From contig NW_020170447.1 in NCBI RefSeq assembly GCF_000524195.1, forward strand, positions 87,922-151,921: a DNA stretch of 64,000 bases, read 5' to 3'. Shown in pieces: positions 1 to 12,689 of the stretch (position 1 is the first letter of the stretch; the number at the start of each line of letters is the position of its first letter). A program made the translations under genes and the position numbers. The notes beneath the pieces are model-generated. The model ran no database searches and was not told where the DNA came from. It was given only the letters and a program-made list of their open reading frames with translations. Source of the DNA: Echinococcus granulosus (Eukaryota > Platyhelminthes > Cestoda > Cyclophyllidea > Taeniidae).

Positions 1-1379
1 TGGTAATTTTTAGAGCCGCTGAATCCGCTGCTTGAGAGAGGAAAAGTAGATAAACTTAGAGCTACGACACCTTCAGATCCCTGCTTCAAAAAACGAAGAA
101 GTTGTTCCAACGTAGAAAGACCATTGAGTTTAATCACTGACCAAATAGGGAGATGGAAAAAGATTTACCATTTGTGAAAATGACTGTTGAAAAATAGGTC
201 TCTTGCCACCTTGTTCTATTTTAAGCAACGGTTTTAACCAGTCAACGTCGCGCTGCAGGCTATAATTGGATCCCTAAATTATTAAAAAATTCAAGCTTTT
301 TGCCAGAAATCTTAGGAATGAAATTAGTGCGGGACCTTGAGATAATTTGAACAATGGAGTTACCGTGCTTCCTTTATTTTGCAGGGGGAATTTTCCCGCC
401 AGAAATCGGCACTTCAAGCATCTATTATGCACTCACACCTCTAGATCCATGCATTTCAAGGATACATCGTAATGAAACTCCTTATTCCAACCATTTGTTA
501 GCCACTTGTTTTCCATTGCATTGTTTTAAACTGTCGGTGCTACTGCACCGCACTTCTTATTCAATCGTACGAGGTAGGTCTCGTCATTTATTTTGGGACT
601 AAACACTCGACGCCATCTGACAGCTTCCCAAAATGATTTATTTAATTGTGAAAATCGGACGTCAAAAAGAATACAATTCCTTCTTGGCGACACCTTTTTT
701 ATGCCTTAAAGTCATGTCTCATCTTCTAATGTGATCCGTCCCCTCGGTCTTGTCTACAACTTCCCTCCCAGTTGATGCAGCAGTAAGATTAATCAACTAG
801 GCGTCGTCGTCCGCACTGTCATCCAGAATTTGGAATCCACCACCCATCATCTCTGAGCAGTTTATTCTTTGACAGCACCTGCGCCAAATCGTTTGGGAAG
901 GTAGTGAGGAGCTCCCACAACTTTGGAAACGAGTTTGGATTCATAATCAGACAGACATGCACGAGTTTTTTACCGTTTTCAAGGATTACTTTAGTTCATT
1001 AATTCTTTGTAGCCTTAAAGTCACCCATTGAGACGTTGAGGCAACATTAGCCGAGAGATTGCATCATCGTTAACAGGCGGAGGGGTAGGTAGACTGCTTG
1101 GAGAGCAAGAACCACTTCTCCTACTTCAACCCTGAAATCATCCACCCGTCAGACTGATTAGAATTACATCTGTAAGTTCTCTCTCTTGATCCTTATTTGC
1201 ATCTCTACTGTTGCGGTACATGCACTAACCACCTGTCTCATCCTCCTAGCTGTACCAAGTTAATTACTTAACATCGCAGCCTCCACTACTGTCCTGGAAC
1301 TTACAACCTCGCCTTGAGGTGTTGCACACTCTGACCTTGGTGCTGATAATGACAGGAGTGGTTTTGTTAGATCATGGCT
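1..1379. other. Intergenic, no supported gene
   Basis: The six reading frames hold only short stop-bounded frames without recognisable domains. I see no tRNA-like or rRNA-like sequence. The base composition is mixed, with no long simple repeat. Confidence 0.5.
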
Positions 1380-1575
1380 TTATTTTGCATTGAAAATGAG
1401 GAAACTGCAAACGAAGCTGGGAGAGCAGGGGACTATCATAAAGTCCTGTGGAGGTTAAAGGCTGTATGAGATGCAAGATAAGGCATGAAAAATAAGAAGT
1501 CCACCTCACTGCTTCTCTATCAGCCTCTTCGTCATTGTTAACGCCTGCTTTGGAGGTAGCAAAAAAGCGATGAGG
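1380..1575 (-). repeat. Dispersed repeat Z, copy 1
   Basis: Read on the minus strand, this block resembles 8930-9060. Both contain the string CCTCATTTTCAATG, and both translate to a related acidic peptide: NNDEEADREA here and NCDDEVDREI in the other copy. This copy carries roughly 70 extra bases between the two matching parts. The peptide pattern recalls the region after the polymerase domain in some non-LTR retrotransposons, but that is a guess; no catalytic motif is visible. Confidence 0.4.
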
Positions 1576-3554
1576 GGAATAGGTAACCATTTTTTCTTCC
1601 AAACCTTCAAGATATCCCACACTGAACTCTTGTGATTAGACGAGGACAAGTAATGACTTAGTTGAGACAGTCAAAAGGCATTGCGATGCAACATCATAAG
1701 GGGATACCATTTAACCAGGCTGAAGGATCAACTGCTAGTCAAAAAATTTGCTCACTAAATTGCATCAAAAGGGAAACAGAACTTTTGATTCAGTGACCGG
1801 ATCTCGAGATTGGACGTGTATAAATAAGTGTACTGCTGATGAATTCACTTCATTAGAGGACTTCAAGTACCTCACTTACCTGAAAAGGTGAAACGTTTTG
1901 TTTAGGGGGTCCATGGGCACCTTACTTATCCACGCAATTTAAATGTAGGTTGACTTGGCAGACGTGGGGTACTGTCCCCCGTCGAACAGATGTCTACAAT
2001 AGAAAATCAGCAATCTAATTGTCTTACTGAGTTAGTTCGCAAAGCAGTTTCTATTCTCGTTTTTCTTATCGAGATACTGTTCTGACGTGCATATACCGAC
2101 AGGAGGAAAGGGAACCAAACTGCTTACAAGAAAGTACGGAACACTACCCCCACGCCAATGCCGTTTGCGAAGTGTTGGTGAGCGTCTCAAGTTCCTCCCT
2201 TTCAATACGCCCCGGTCAGCCGGACATCACCTACCTTCGCCCATTTAATTACTTTGTTGCGCGCATTCCGTTAACTGCTCGTAGGTAGCTGAGTTCCGAC
2301 TAGACCGAAAGCAAACATCAGTGGGAAAGCCCATTGATATCGCAGCATGGCACTGAGAATCTGACACACTATCAAGAAATGGTGAAACCCTGAATAAAAT
2401 AAAAGTAAGATCAGAGGTACCTTTGAGACACCGAAAGTAATATTTAAGACCGAAGGATTGAAAGACCAGGAAATTGACTAGTTTTAAATTACCCTCCACC
2501 TTTATTGTCATCAACTTTCTTATCTAAAAGTGGAAGTTCTCTGAGAAATTGCTGTTTTTTTAACGATGCGATTCTGAGGGACCATTTTCTGCTTGGCTGG
2601 ATGGAAGAAGTCGAATGAAATTTGTTAAGTCCATGAGTCGTGTCACTTGCAACGGTTGTACTTGCTGCATATCCTTTCAGTTCTTTCACCATGACAGATG
2701 GGTACCCTCAATGGTTGGGGATCCAAGTTGTTAGATGTAACGGCCTCGAGGAACTGCTGAACCCACCTAGCCTGAGAGAATGGGCGATTGCGCCTGAATT
2801 CCAAAGGCAAATTATTGTTTAATCATAACGCGGAAAGCGGTGCGGGATTGTTGTTTCCTTCGACCTCTGACTAGTGACAAGAGAATCTACTTCCGTGATG
2901 AAATACCTGCGACTCATTGCAAAGTAATTGGGAGTGACAAAGTGACAGCCAAGTCTTTACTGTGCCCTCGCGACCCGGAGATGAAGAGGCTACGGAAAGG
3001 CGCACAGTTATAGGCTACAGGTCGTTACACATGTGATGATACCTGACTTTCTGGGTGATAGGTGATGGTAACCTTGTTTTTTCTTGTTCCACAAATCCCC
3101 TTTGGTGTGTGTAAACCTTTCCACTAACGAAACTACCATAAGGGTCACCGTTAGCTTGAAGGAGTGGTTGATGGTCCGCTCCTTTGTGATTGCAGTCGAT
3201 TATTAAGCACACCGTACTTCAATAATTCATAAGGTTGGCAGGCTAGTGTATTGTAGTGCGGCTCCGAAGACAATCGACTTCTTTTGTTTATTCGTTAGTT
3301 GCTAATTATCTCTGCTCTTTCCACACTATACTTTATCGGCTTAACTATATGGAGTTGGACTGTTTTCCCTATTTTATTTAGCTAATTCCTTAGGATTTGC
3401 CACCAAGTTTCGAAGTATCCAGCAGACATGGGATTGCTTCATTCAAAGATATATTTTAAAGTGTCTTAAATTTACGTTGACATCCTGTGTGTATGTTGTT
3501 ATAGCATTCGAAGACTCTCCTGAAAACGAATTTGTATATAATACGAGGGAAGAA
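1576..3554. other. Intergenic, no supported gene
   Basis: Several short frames occur on both strands, the longest 89 codons, and none shows a known motif or convincing splice-site pairing. No tandem repeat is seen. Confidence 0.45.
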
Positions 3555-3990
3555 AGTGTACTAAAGAAGTACAGGACTGGCGGCTACTGGCATAGCATGG
3601 AGGCCATGCCCCCAACTGTAGGTGCAAAGGCGGTGCCCCAAGTGTTCGTGAAACCATGACAAAGAGTTGAGCAAACAGTCAAAGTATTGCATAGCCTCCT
3701 CCCACCTTGAGCGCCCTCCACGCCACTCTCCTTGAGTAATCTCCTGCGTCGGCCACCACAACGTTTTTGATGCTGTAAAAGATACAACCGCCAACCAACC
3801 GGGCCAGTCAGTAAATTTGTGCGCAAATGGCAAGATATCCGACTGAAACGCCATTAATCCCTCCTGGCAATTTCACTGGATCTGGAGTTCCGTCCTGTTC
3901 AGGAAGTGTTTCGAGGGAAAGGGGAATATGTTGGATGTCCCGAATGTCCTTCACAATTCGGATAAACACTGGCCCCAGAAGTAGAGCCAT
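3555..3990 (-). repeat. Dispersed repeat R1, copy a (inverted)
   Basis: On the minus strand this stretch aligns over more than 400 bases with 19240-19690. Shared landmarks in the same order are the pairs GGAACTCCAGATC / GAAACTCCAGATC, GCACAAATTT, TGGTTTCAC and CATGGCCTCCA. Conceptual translation of both copies keeps an AHKF...W.GW pattern, so the repeat may once have been coding. The copies are heavily diverged and contain small insertions and deletions. The family could not be named. It may be a non-autonomous transposon or a decayed internal part of a retrotransposon. Confidence 0.6.
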
Positions 3991-4261
3991 TTAATGCTGG
4001 ATGGTATCGCTTCTCGTCGTTTCCCACTCCACTGCTGTCCATTCACATGCCTATCTGAGTTCTATTGAGCTAGTAGAGAAGTGGAAGAGGAGGCACTGCA
4101 CGTTAACTTCATTGATACCTTTGCACCGGTGTTGTAAACAGTCTTGTAACTAATTTTTCTGAGTAGTTTACTGGTAGCGGCTATTTGTTTATTGATAGTA
4201 TTCCTGCAGAACGCGGAACCGCAAGAGATGCAGGAGGCAGACGTCTTTATTAACCCTTCTG

Positions 4262-4340
4262 TTAGAGTGTCGTCACAGGTTCTCCCAGCCTTGGCAAATG
4301 TCCTCAAGTGCCTGTGAAACCAGAGCAAAGTGTTAACGTA
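4262..4340 (-). repeat. Possible short fragment of repeat R1
   Basis: The minus strand reads TGGTTTCACAGGCACTTGAG, which differs by one base from the R1 core at 19593-19612. The similarity fades quickly on both sides, so this may be a short fragment or chance. Confidence 0.25.
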
Positions 4341-5629
4341 ATGCAAACACGACACCTGATTTAAATCATATGTAACTGAAAGTAGGTCTCCATATGCATC
4401 ATAACCCAGTAGCTAGGGTCCTCTATTTAAATAAGTCTGTCTTGGCCTGTGTCTAAAATCCTCAAGCTCTGAGTTAATGCCTAATTAATTCGAGTCTCGT
4501 TTTTCCCCTCCTTTCCTTCATCTCACGATCTCCATTTTTTGTTAAATGACCATCTCTAAGGCCAAAATCCTACCAGTTTCTAGGAGAACCTAGTTACTAA
4601 ATAATAGTGTTTAGAAATTAATCTGTAATCTAGGAAAAAATTAGCAGCTTTAAAGTTTCTTTTTAGATCAAAATTCTGTTCTCCTGGTGACGTTTAATAA
4701 TTTGTTTGCTTAATACATTTAAGTAGCAAATATTTCGCAATTGCATTATACGAATTTTCTATCAAAATGTGGGTATTAAATCACTTCCGCTTTTGGGAAA
4801 ACCTTGGATGATGACTTATGTTTGCATTTTCCCTTATTTAATCCTTCCTAAGTGACTTGATTAAATAGTTAATCTGGTAGTTGTTGTACCCATCGCCATG
4901 CTCTCTTACCTAACCAGCTCACAATGTAAAAGACATGAACATGAAAACATACAAAGGATTAAAATAGTATTATTGTTAAAAACAAAGTGGGTTTAAATAA
5001 CCTTGCTGTCAGGCATAAACACTACCAAAACCTATGCAATCGTTAAATGAATATTTAAGAATTGATATCGCTTTGAGAGAAACATTTTAATGTCTGCCAC
5101 TTGTCTCGTCTTCGGAGTCTCCACCTCAATAGCTAATCTTTTTCAAGAGAAGCATGAAACCTTTAAATTAACTATTTTATTTCACAGTTACGGAGGAGGG
5201 AGGGAGTACAGACTTAGAAGAAAGGCTGTAGCAGTATTTCTCTCCCCCTCTTTCTTCTCTTTTCCTCTCAGCATCCCCATCACCATTATTGCAAACTGGC
5301 GTCTTTCTTAACAAAATGCAAGTTTGAGAGTTCTCCCCTCACCATATAGGCTGCCTCTCTCTCCCTCTCAAAGTCATCTTAAAGTGAATAAAATGGTTAG
5401 AGCCACATCATTTTTCTCCTCAGTGCTATCTACCCACTGTCTGTGTCCCAGACATTGAGATTATTTAGTGTCAGGGAAAGATTACACTACAATCGCGTAC
5501 GGTGTGAGGAAACATGATGAGGGACATATGAAGAAGGGTGATTGGTATAAGGATGGGGACGAGATGTGGTGTAGTGAAGTCAGACGAGATGAGACGCGAT
5601 TGGACGATGAAGAATCACTCTTTACACCT
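4341..5629. other. Intergenic, AT-rich, no supported gene
   Basis: An AT-rich stretch with frequent stops in all frames. The 5090-5311 and 5468-5698 plus-strand frames have no recognisable domain. Confidence 0.45.
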
Positions 5630-6370
5630 CTGCCTCTGCCCTCCCTTCTTCTCTGTAAACCCTGTGTGCAAGTCAGTGTTGCGAAGTTGGCATTGTGAGG
5701 TGCCGCGGATCACGTGCGCTTTTATGTCAGCATATAATACTCAGAGTTAGATTAGCTTAACAGTAAGCTTTGCTGTCGCAGCTGTGGTTGCAGTCACATT
5801 TGCATCATAGTGAGTGGATTGATCCCATTGCCAGTTGATGTGTGGATTCCAGGGGAGGAAGAACTCACAACGAAAATCAGTGTCTCCTTTTTATCCACCC
5901 ACACGTGGAGTAGACAATAGCGGTGTGCAGTTGAATGGGTTGGGTTGAGTTGGTGTCAAATACAAAAGCACAGCGGCCTTTTCTCATCATCATTCACTCT
6001 CTCAGCCAGTCTTTTAGCCGGTCAGTCAACAAGCAATCTAGGATATACTGCATGATTCTAAGAGGTTAACAAAGAAGAGGGGAATCAACTCGTAGTTATA
6101 CAAGCTCCCTGTGACACGTAATTATCTGCAGTGAAGAAAAGAGAATCCTTCTCCATTTCTACCTACCCACCCGTCTGTCTATCCATTTATTTGTGCAAGT
6201 GGCTGAATGAATAGGTGAGTGACTTCCTACCTGATTCCAGCAGTAGTTGGTATATACCATTAGTAAAAGGGCGCGTTTTACTGCCACATGCCCTCCCCTT
6301 TCAAAGACCATGCAACCGATTTGACGACGTACTTCAGGAAACCTTGCAACATTGGAACATTGGAGCTAAC
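5630..6370 (+). repeat. Dispersed repeat X, copy 1
   Basis: This matches 12690-13490 in direct orientation, and part of it matches 9960-10345 inverted. Shared landmarks with the second copy, in order, are TTTGCATCA followed by TAGTGAGTGGA / AGTAAGTGGA, GTGGATTCCA, GAGGAAGAACTCA, TTTCTCATCA, CAACCGATTTGAC, and a final ACATTGGAG / AACATTGGAG next to GCTAAC / GTTAAC. The match runs about 700 bases with many substitutions, which suggests an old duplication or transposon family. No open frame is conserved across copies. Confidence 0.65.
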
Positions 6371-7227
6371 TTCGATGAGTGGAGTAGACCACATTACACT
6401 GCCTGCCTCGGTTTTGTTCACGCGAAGTTCTGATGATATGCAAGTTAGAAGTGAGGAGGTGACCCTCGCAAACTCTCTTGTCACATTGATTCTGACCCTA
6501 TGGACACGTTTTGTGCTGCTAACGCTTCACCTTGTTATCCGGTGGATCATCACCTTTTATAAATAACACATAGGTAGCAAGCCTTCCTTGTCATATGGTA
6601 GTCCTGTGATTTGACTGATGCTACAACGAAATGTGACTTGTAGCGGTGTAATTTGAACAGCAGGCAAGCACAAATAGAAAATGCTTTTATGGGATGGCAT
6701 TCTCTTCTCGCTTTCCCTCCCCAAATTCTGCAGATTCCACCCTCTTACATGGTGGATTCCAAAAACTCAACCCAATGCAGGAAATTACGCTTGTCACCGA
6801 GTGGGAGAAAAAACATTGTACCCGAATGGGAATTTTTTAAGTAAAAGGTTAGGAAATTATCACAAACAAATTACACAGAATAATTTTTAGACAAAGGGCT
6901 TCTACATTGCCAGTAAACCTGACACCATTGAATGCAATAGCATCAGATTTTTGATTATGTCTAAAGCTTTTGAAGCTTTTTTTGCTAATCTTTAATATAA
7001 AGTTATATTGTACTTAATATAAAATTGACGAGTTTCTTTCTTCCGTGCTTATGGCGCACGGAACGGTTGCGTAAGCCGTTAACATGGCGAATGGAGATTG
7101 ACTTCTCCTGGTAATTCATATTTCTTTATGCTTTTATCTTAACGCTCAGCAAATTGACAGCGAGCCATTTATACCTTTCACTTGGAAGTGAGACTGATCC
7201 CAACTGTAGTTGTGAATATACTGACGT
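6371..7227. other. Intergenic, no supported gene
   Basis: Short frames only; the one at 6653-6890 has no motif. An AT-rich patch lies near 6950-7030. Confidence 0.45.
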
Positions 7228-7430
7228 TGGATGGATGGATGGATGGATACAGGATGAATGAATAAGGGATGGAAGGATACAGGATGGATAGGTACTGAAT
7301 GAATGAAAGGATGAAAGGATGCCGGGTTGATGTATCGATATTTGGATACGGACGGATTAATATATGTGTGGGTTGATAGATGGATGGATTGAATGGTGGG
7401 TGGATGATTTAATGAATGGATAAATATGTA
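7228..7430 (+). repeat. Degenerate ATGG tetranucleotide tract
   Basis: It begins with about five perfect tandem ATGG units and continues for nearly 200 bases as degenerate units (GAATGAATAAGGGATGGAAG and similar). A typical expanding and decaying microsatellite. Confidence 0.85.
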
Positions 7431-7569
7431 TGGGGCGGCAAACGGCAGTCAAAAAGGAACACTTCTTCATCCATACCTCATAGCTCCAAAATCACAAAAC
7501 TGACACCCGCGTAGGGATTACAAAGACGGAGCGAGAGAGTGGCGAGGAAGAGTAATTTTGACTTTTTTT

Positions 7570-8200
7570 TCTTATCGTACCACCTTATCTCGTCTCGCCT
7601 CATCCTCACTCTCATCCTCGTTCCTATCCCTCTCCTCTGTATGTATCAGCTTGTCTTACTCTCCACTATACTTGACGGTAATGCTACATTTTCCGACACT
7701 GGACAATCACAATTTTCGAAACAGACAGTCAGTAGGTAGCAGTGAAGAGGAAACCTAAGTTGCTACAACCTGATTGTATACTTAAGAGGGGGAGATAAAG
7801 GCAGCGAGAAAGCAAAAAGGAGGGAAAGAGGGAGAGGGCCAGAGACTAACCATATTTTAAGGGGAAAGAATGGAAGATTAATTGCAGCAATAATGGAAAG
7901 AGGGGAGAGAGAGGCAATTAATGCCTAATTACCATCAGTTCCTCACATCGCACCTTCATATTTGGATTCGACAGTTCAGAAGTGGGATGAGACAGAAATG
8001 GTGGCCAGTAAGAACTCCTGATTTGTTGAAAAGGCCTTTGAACTTACAGGTTCAAATAAACGGTTGGCAACTTATTGTCATTTATGCCAAAATCACTGCC
8101 GTTGTGTCTCATCCTGACGGTGAAGCATAAAGAGGTGGTGCAAACAGTTTCTCAACTTGTGAGTGAGAATACTTCATGATGCCTTTTAACCTACTAACAA
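7570..8200 (+). repeat. Dispersed repeat Y, copy 1
   Basis: It aligns in direct orientation with 10375-11060. Shared strings, in order, include GGTAGCAGT followed by GAAGAGGAAACC / AAGGAGAAAACC, AGAAATGGTGGCCAGT, and TTATGCCAAAATCAC followed by CGTGTC-like bases. The spacing between landmarks differs by about 70 bases between copies, partly because copy 2 has gained GA and G tracts. No conserved coding frame was seen. Confidence 0.65.
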
Positions 8201-8229
8201 CAGCCGTAACACTAGGAAAATGAAAAAGC

Positions 8230-8660
8230 ATCATTTGAAATGAGATTTTAGTTGTACCTTTGAACAATGCCTCATTATCAACACGTGCGTACCTGCTCCT
8301 CCTCTAATAATGTTTGGAGGCTGTAGTCGGCCGGTAAAGGAATGCTCGACCTTAATCGGTAAGGTGACTGTAGAACTGCTGCCTGCCCCCAAATCATTCC
8401 TTGCAACGCCGTAGAACATCAGTAAGAGTCACCAGATGTCTGCTAATTCTACCATTAAACAGAAGTTTTCGGCACGCCCGACTTGTGGGTATGAAGCAAC
8501 GTGTGACAGTGTTTCGAAGGTGGCAAATATTCACGCCTGAAATGTGAAGGTGTTTGTTGTCCTCTCTGCAGCCATCAGCACCACTACAAGCTTAGTTAGT
8601 GCGATGACTTTTGGCACAAATTGTGTCGGCATTCGGAGACAAATGGAGTGAGAGATCAAA
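8230..8660 (+). repeat. Dispersed repeat R1, partial copy (3' part)
   Basis: It resembles 19780-20200, the second half of the long R1 copy. Matches include GGTAAGGTG / GGAAAGGTG, AAACAGAAGTTTTCGGCA against AAACGGAAGTTGTCGGCA, and TCGAAGGTGGCAAATATT against TCGAAGGTAGCGGATATT. The first half of R1 is absent here. Repeat Y copy 1 abuts it upstream. Confidence 0.55.
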
Positions 8661-8929
8661 AAACAACTCCACGATTGTTTGCAGTAATGTTCAAATGCCC
8701 TTTCGTCCTCGTTTTGGCACACATATACTGCTTGAAAACAGATAAAATACCCTGACTACTCATTGCAAACAATAGTGCGCTTAATTTTCTGCCTTGGGAT
8801 TCAGTGATCCAGTCACTTTCCAAACTAAAATTTGGAAGTCTATTGACTGCACCAATCAATTGAATGCTTCCGCTTCCGGATCAATTTCATATATCACCGT
8901 CTAGGACATCGCTGCCTGCATTTTCAGTT
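8661..8929. other. Intergenic, no supported gene
   Basis: Minus-strand frames here (up to 67 codons) overlap the end of the R1 fragment and show no domain. Confidence 0.4.
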
Positions 8930-9060
8930 TTTTCGTTGTAAATTACTCATTGAAAATGAGGAGGCTGCGTAATATCTCAACAGTGATCTTTGCGTACGCT
9001 TAATCTCACGGTCCACTTCATCATCACAGTTTGTACATGCCCCCGAGGTCATGACCTTGA
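8930..9060 (-). repeat. Dispersed repeat Z, copy 2
   Basis: Minus-strand partner of 1380-1575; the shared string CCTCATTTTCAATG and the shared acidic peptide (NCDDEVDREIK in this copy) are described with copy 1. It lacks the insertion seen there. Confidence 0.4.
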
Positions 9061-9959
9061 AGTAGTGCCCATAGTTTCCCATCCTTCTTCTTTCAGACTG
9101 GCGTGATTTGAAGGAGAACTGAAATGGTTCAACTGCTCACATAACTACGTGATGTGATCCACCTTCACTCAATTCGACAACCTTTGACTGTTGTATCTGG
9201 AGAAGACAACCGCTTTTATCTTCCATCTCCCTTCTGTGATTTCCCAACGCTAAAGAATTGGCATGACTTACGTTCCTACTCACTCACTGCTCAACAAGGC
9301 TTCTTAGTTATGTTACTATTTGAAGTTGCTTTGATCGTTCTCCCTACCTACCCGTCTGCTCCAGTGCCTCAATTCCAAATATAAATTATGCAAGAATGAG
9401 TTAAGGGAATGGTCAAAGGTTGAGTGAAACGAAGGTGTGAGGAGAGAGAAGGCAATTCGAATTGGAAAGGTATCAGTGCACTACGACATCTTCGTCAGCA
9501 AAAGGAGCCAATTCATGCCTGTGTCGCACGGTCACATTTCAACTGTCCCTCAGTGTAGTTGGCTGAGTATTCCGTGGGCATGCAAGAAAGTGCTTCCAAT
9601 TGGATTAAATTCCATGTGAGATGGCTTTTGCATAGGTACAGTGAGACTGCATCCATGCATCCAAACTCCCCAAGGACGATCAAAGCATGCGGAGAGAAGC
9701 AATGGGCAACAAATTATTTGTGCATTGGAAGCAAAAAGCTTGACGTTGACGATAAACTGGGATGTCCCACCTTCACCAGATACGTTTAGGCGCAGATCCT
9801 GTCGGTCATGTGAGAGTAAGTGGTGTTGCCATACGACATCGTAGACCGCTGGTAGACATTCCTGGTTCTGTTATTGCACTTCCTTGCCGATGTTATTGCC
9901 AGGACTGGAGGCCTTTGCACTATTTCACTAGAGGCATCATACTTCACTGCTGGCAATTA
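9061..9959. other. Intergenic, no supported gene
   Basis: Overlapping short plus-strand frames between 9154 and 9977 show no domain. The right-hand part may be a weakly matching continuation of the inverted X copy. Confidence 0.4.
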
Positions 9960-10345
9960 TCCCAACCGTGGAAGTAGTCACCGATGCAGGAGGCTCTACC
10001 CACCCACCCCGCTCCAGTGCACAGCATTTCACCGTGTAGATGATAGGATCAATGATGGGTAGCTGACACCAGTATTTGTCATAAATTCTTCCTCCACAGG
10101 AATTTAAGCACCAAGTTGCACTGACATCTGCCCACTCACTAGGAGTGAGACTGCTACTGCAACCGCAATGTGTGGGGAAAGCACAGGCAGCTCTGAGCTA
10201 GCTATTCATTTGCAATGAATTGCTGCTCCCACACACAGTCTAATGTGCCAAGATGAAAGGCCACCTGATGCCTCGTAAAGTTAAGGCAGCAAAACTGGCC
10301 CACACATTGCGATTACGAAGAAGGAGGGATGACAGGTAGGCAGAA
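9960..10345 (-). repeat. Dispersed repeat X, copy 3 (inverted)
   Basis: The reverse complement aligns with 5630-5990. Both carry a CCTCC(C)TTCTTC start, GCGGTTGCAGT / GTGGTTGCAGT, TAGTGAGTGG, and GTGGAGGAAGAA / GGGGAGGAAGAA, in the same order and at similar spacing. It therefore lies in opposite orientation to the X copies at 5.6 and 12.7 kb. Confidence 0.55.
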
Positions 10346-10584
10346 ATGCAGAGAGGGCAAGAGTGTTTTTTGCCTGGTCTTGTCTCACCACTCTTCACCT
10401 CATCCATACTTCAACCCTTCTCTATTGTACACCAATAATTGTCTTTCTCCACGATATATGCGATTGTACTGTAAACCCTTCTGACATTGGGTAATTAAAA
10501 TGTATGTGAAGCAGACAATTAATGGGTAGCAGTAAGGAGAAAACCCAGGTTGCTATTGCCAGTTTGGTTACCTCAAGACAACTT

Positions 10585-10608
10585 GGAGAGGAGAGAGAGA
10601 GAGAGAGA
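10585..10608 (+). repeat. GA microsatellite
   Basis: A nearly perfect run of about eleven GA dinucleotides inside repeat Y copy 2, absent at the corresponding place in copy 1. Confidence 0.9.
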
Positions 10609-10710
10609 CAAGGCGTTCTGTGGATGAATTCGTAAAAGTGCGTTTTATTAAGAAAGAAGTGACTACAGACAGTGATAATAGCGATGGTAACAAAGAGGAG
10701 AAGTAGTTAT

Positions 10711-10720
10711 GGGGGGGGGG
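10711..10720 (+). repeat. G10 homopolymer
   Basis: Ten consecutive G residues within repeat Y copy 2. Confidence 0.9.
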
Positions 10721-11060
10721 AGAGATACCGCTTCAGCCTCTGTACACCACTACCCGTATTTTTCAGGTGACAATTAGCAATTTTTCTTGGCATTTCACAA
10801 TCACACACAGGAATAGACAGCTTTAAAGTGGATTGAGGGCAGAAATGGTGGCCAGTTATAGCCCTAGATTGGCTGAAATTGAGTTTTTAATTAACAGGTC
10901 AAATGAAGGATTGTATATCCTTCTCCTCGGCCAAATTGTTGTCACTTATGCCAAAATCACCTCCATCGTGTCACTCTCTGACGCTGCTGCACGAAGAGGT
11001 GCAAACGTTATCTCACTTCTTAGTAACAGATTATTTTTCAATACTTTCCAACTTACTTCG

Positions 11061-12689
11061 TCAGGCTGTGCCGAAAGTAGCTATGATTTAAAAACATGAG
11101 GCAGTTTTTGCATTTTTTCCGTAAATAAACGGTGTGAATGCAACTGCATCAGATAAAGTTAATTTTGCCTTTTCCAAATCCCATACAATTCCCATTACAC
11201 CTAAAATGACAAGCATATATGTGAAACTATCTCAGGAGTTATTGCATTAATCTTAGCAGTGAGGTCATAAGTTCAGCTCAAATTATGTAATGGGAGAATT
11301 CTCTAAGACCTCTCCAAGCCAATTTCATCTCTTCTTTGACCTGCTCTAAGCCTTCAAATCACTCTAAATATTGAACGCCTCTATTCTAGTCCAACTTATC
11401 GTTTTCAAACGATGTAAAAATCCTTTCAAGCCTTCAATATCGTCTTTTGGTCTCGTCTTTTGTAAAATCGCTAACGAATCTTGCCCAATAGGAAGTCTTC
11501 TGTATTAATCACAAATTAGGTACTTTTACTCACCAATGACCATAGATAAAGTAGTATTAGCTGAATATGAGGCAACTCGTAAGGTGTGAAGTGACTGTAG
11601 CTGCGATTGTATTTGCCTATTGCAACTGAAACAGAAATGGTCCAACCTCTAATGAACCCGACTGACCCGTATATGATGGAAGAGGCTCTTAGTGGAACGA
11701 TTTCAGTGGTTTCACATAAGCCTGTGATTAAACTATGATACAAGTAAAAGTACATAAAAATTCATTTTTGGATTAAACAATTGAATGATAATTTAATCAA
11801 GAATTCAGTAATCAGTTCCCAGTTCAACTACGAATCCAGGGGCACATATTATTTTACTTATAAAAAATAAGTAGCACGATAATTGTCACATTTATTAAGG
11901 TACTTTGCAAGAATTTGCGTAAATTTTGCGCCTCTCAAAAGTAGTAAATGACTACTTGTTCGGCAGTGGGCTAAGGTGTAAATTTACATTTACACGCAAA
12001 AAAAACACCTTTATCGTTCCCAAGTGTTTACTTACTATCGGCCTACCTCTTCATTTCAGGAAAATACAAGAACTTATTAGATGATAGTCTTAGCCAGTGT
12101 AAACAGATTCATAGGGAAGGATACAAAGTTCACACCTTTATTCGCTGCACTTTTACCCATTCAAGTTAAATGGAATGCAGGTATCAAGTAGATGGACGAT
12201 TACCTGCCTATGATTTGGCCCATCCTGGTGCGGTAATCTCTACTTCAGACGAAACGACTCGTAGCGGCTATTAAAATGCTAAACTTGATGCCACGAGTTC
12301 GTGTCCCCACATCTCCAGTGTACAGACTACCTCAGAAAAGATTCCGCTCTCACCTGTCATTAAAGCAATCTGCTTTTCCTTCAATAGCACCCCCTGACAG
12401 AAGCCCATCTCTTTCAAGCTGCCATACCAATGGGCTGTTTACCAATGCGTAAGAAGAATCAAGCGTATTTTCACCTTCCCTTTTGCTTTAGCGACTCCAA
12501 CACCTGATTCATTGATTGCTTAAAAAAGCGACTTCCAGACTGGAGCACTTCGGCATGTTATTTGAAGTAGTTCTACGCGAAGGTGCGATGTCTGGGGCAG
12601 TGCCGTGACGTTGGCGTAATGAGGAATGGGGTAACAGGAAACCCTTTGCGTTGTCGCATATAACTGGGAGTTGGATCGGCACATCATCG
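11061..12689. other. Intergenic, no supported gene
   Basis: AT-rich to about 12 kb and more mixed afterwards. The minus-strand frame 11516-11755 (79 codons) shows no motif. Confidence 0.45.

Larger units (their letters stand above)
10375..11060 (+). repeat. Dispersed repeat Y, copy 2
   Basis: Direct-orientation partner of 7570-8200. The best conserved parts are AGAAATGGTGGCCAGT near 10842 and TTATGCCAAAATCAC near 10946. The copy is interrupted by a GA microsatellite and a 10-base G run. Confidence 0.65.

Noticed and set aside
8351..8375. TTAATCGGTAAGG string reminiscent of a flatworm spliced-leader gene
   Set aside because: Only a short similarity from memory; the leader as a whole and the downstream Sm-site context are not visible, and it lies in an R1 fragment.
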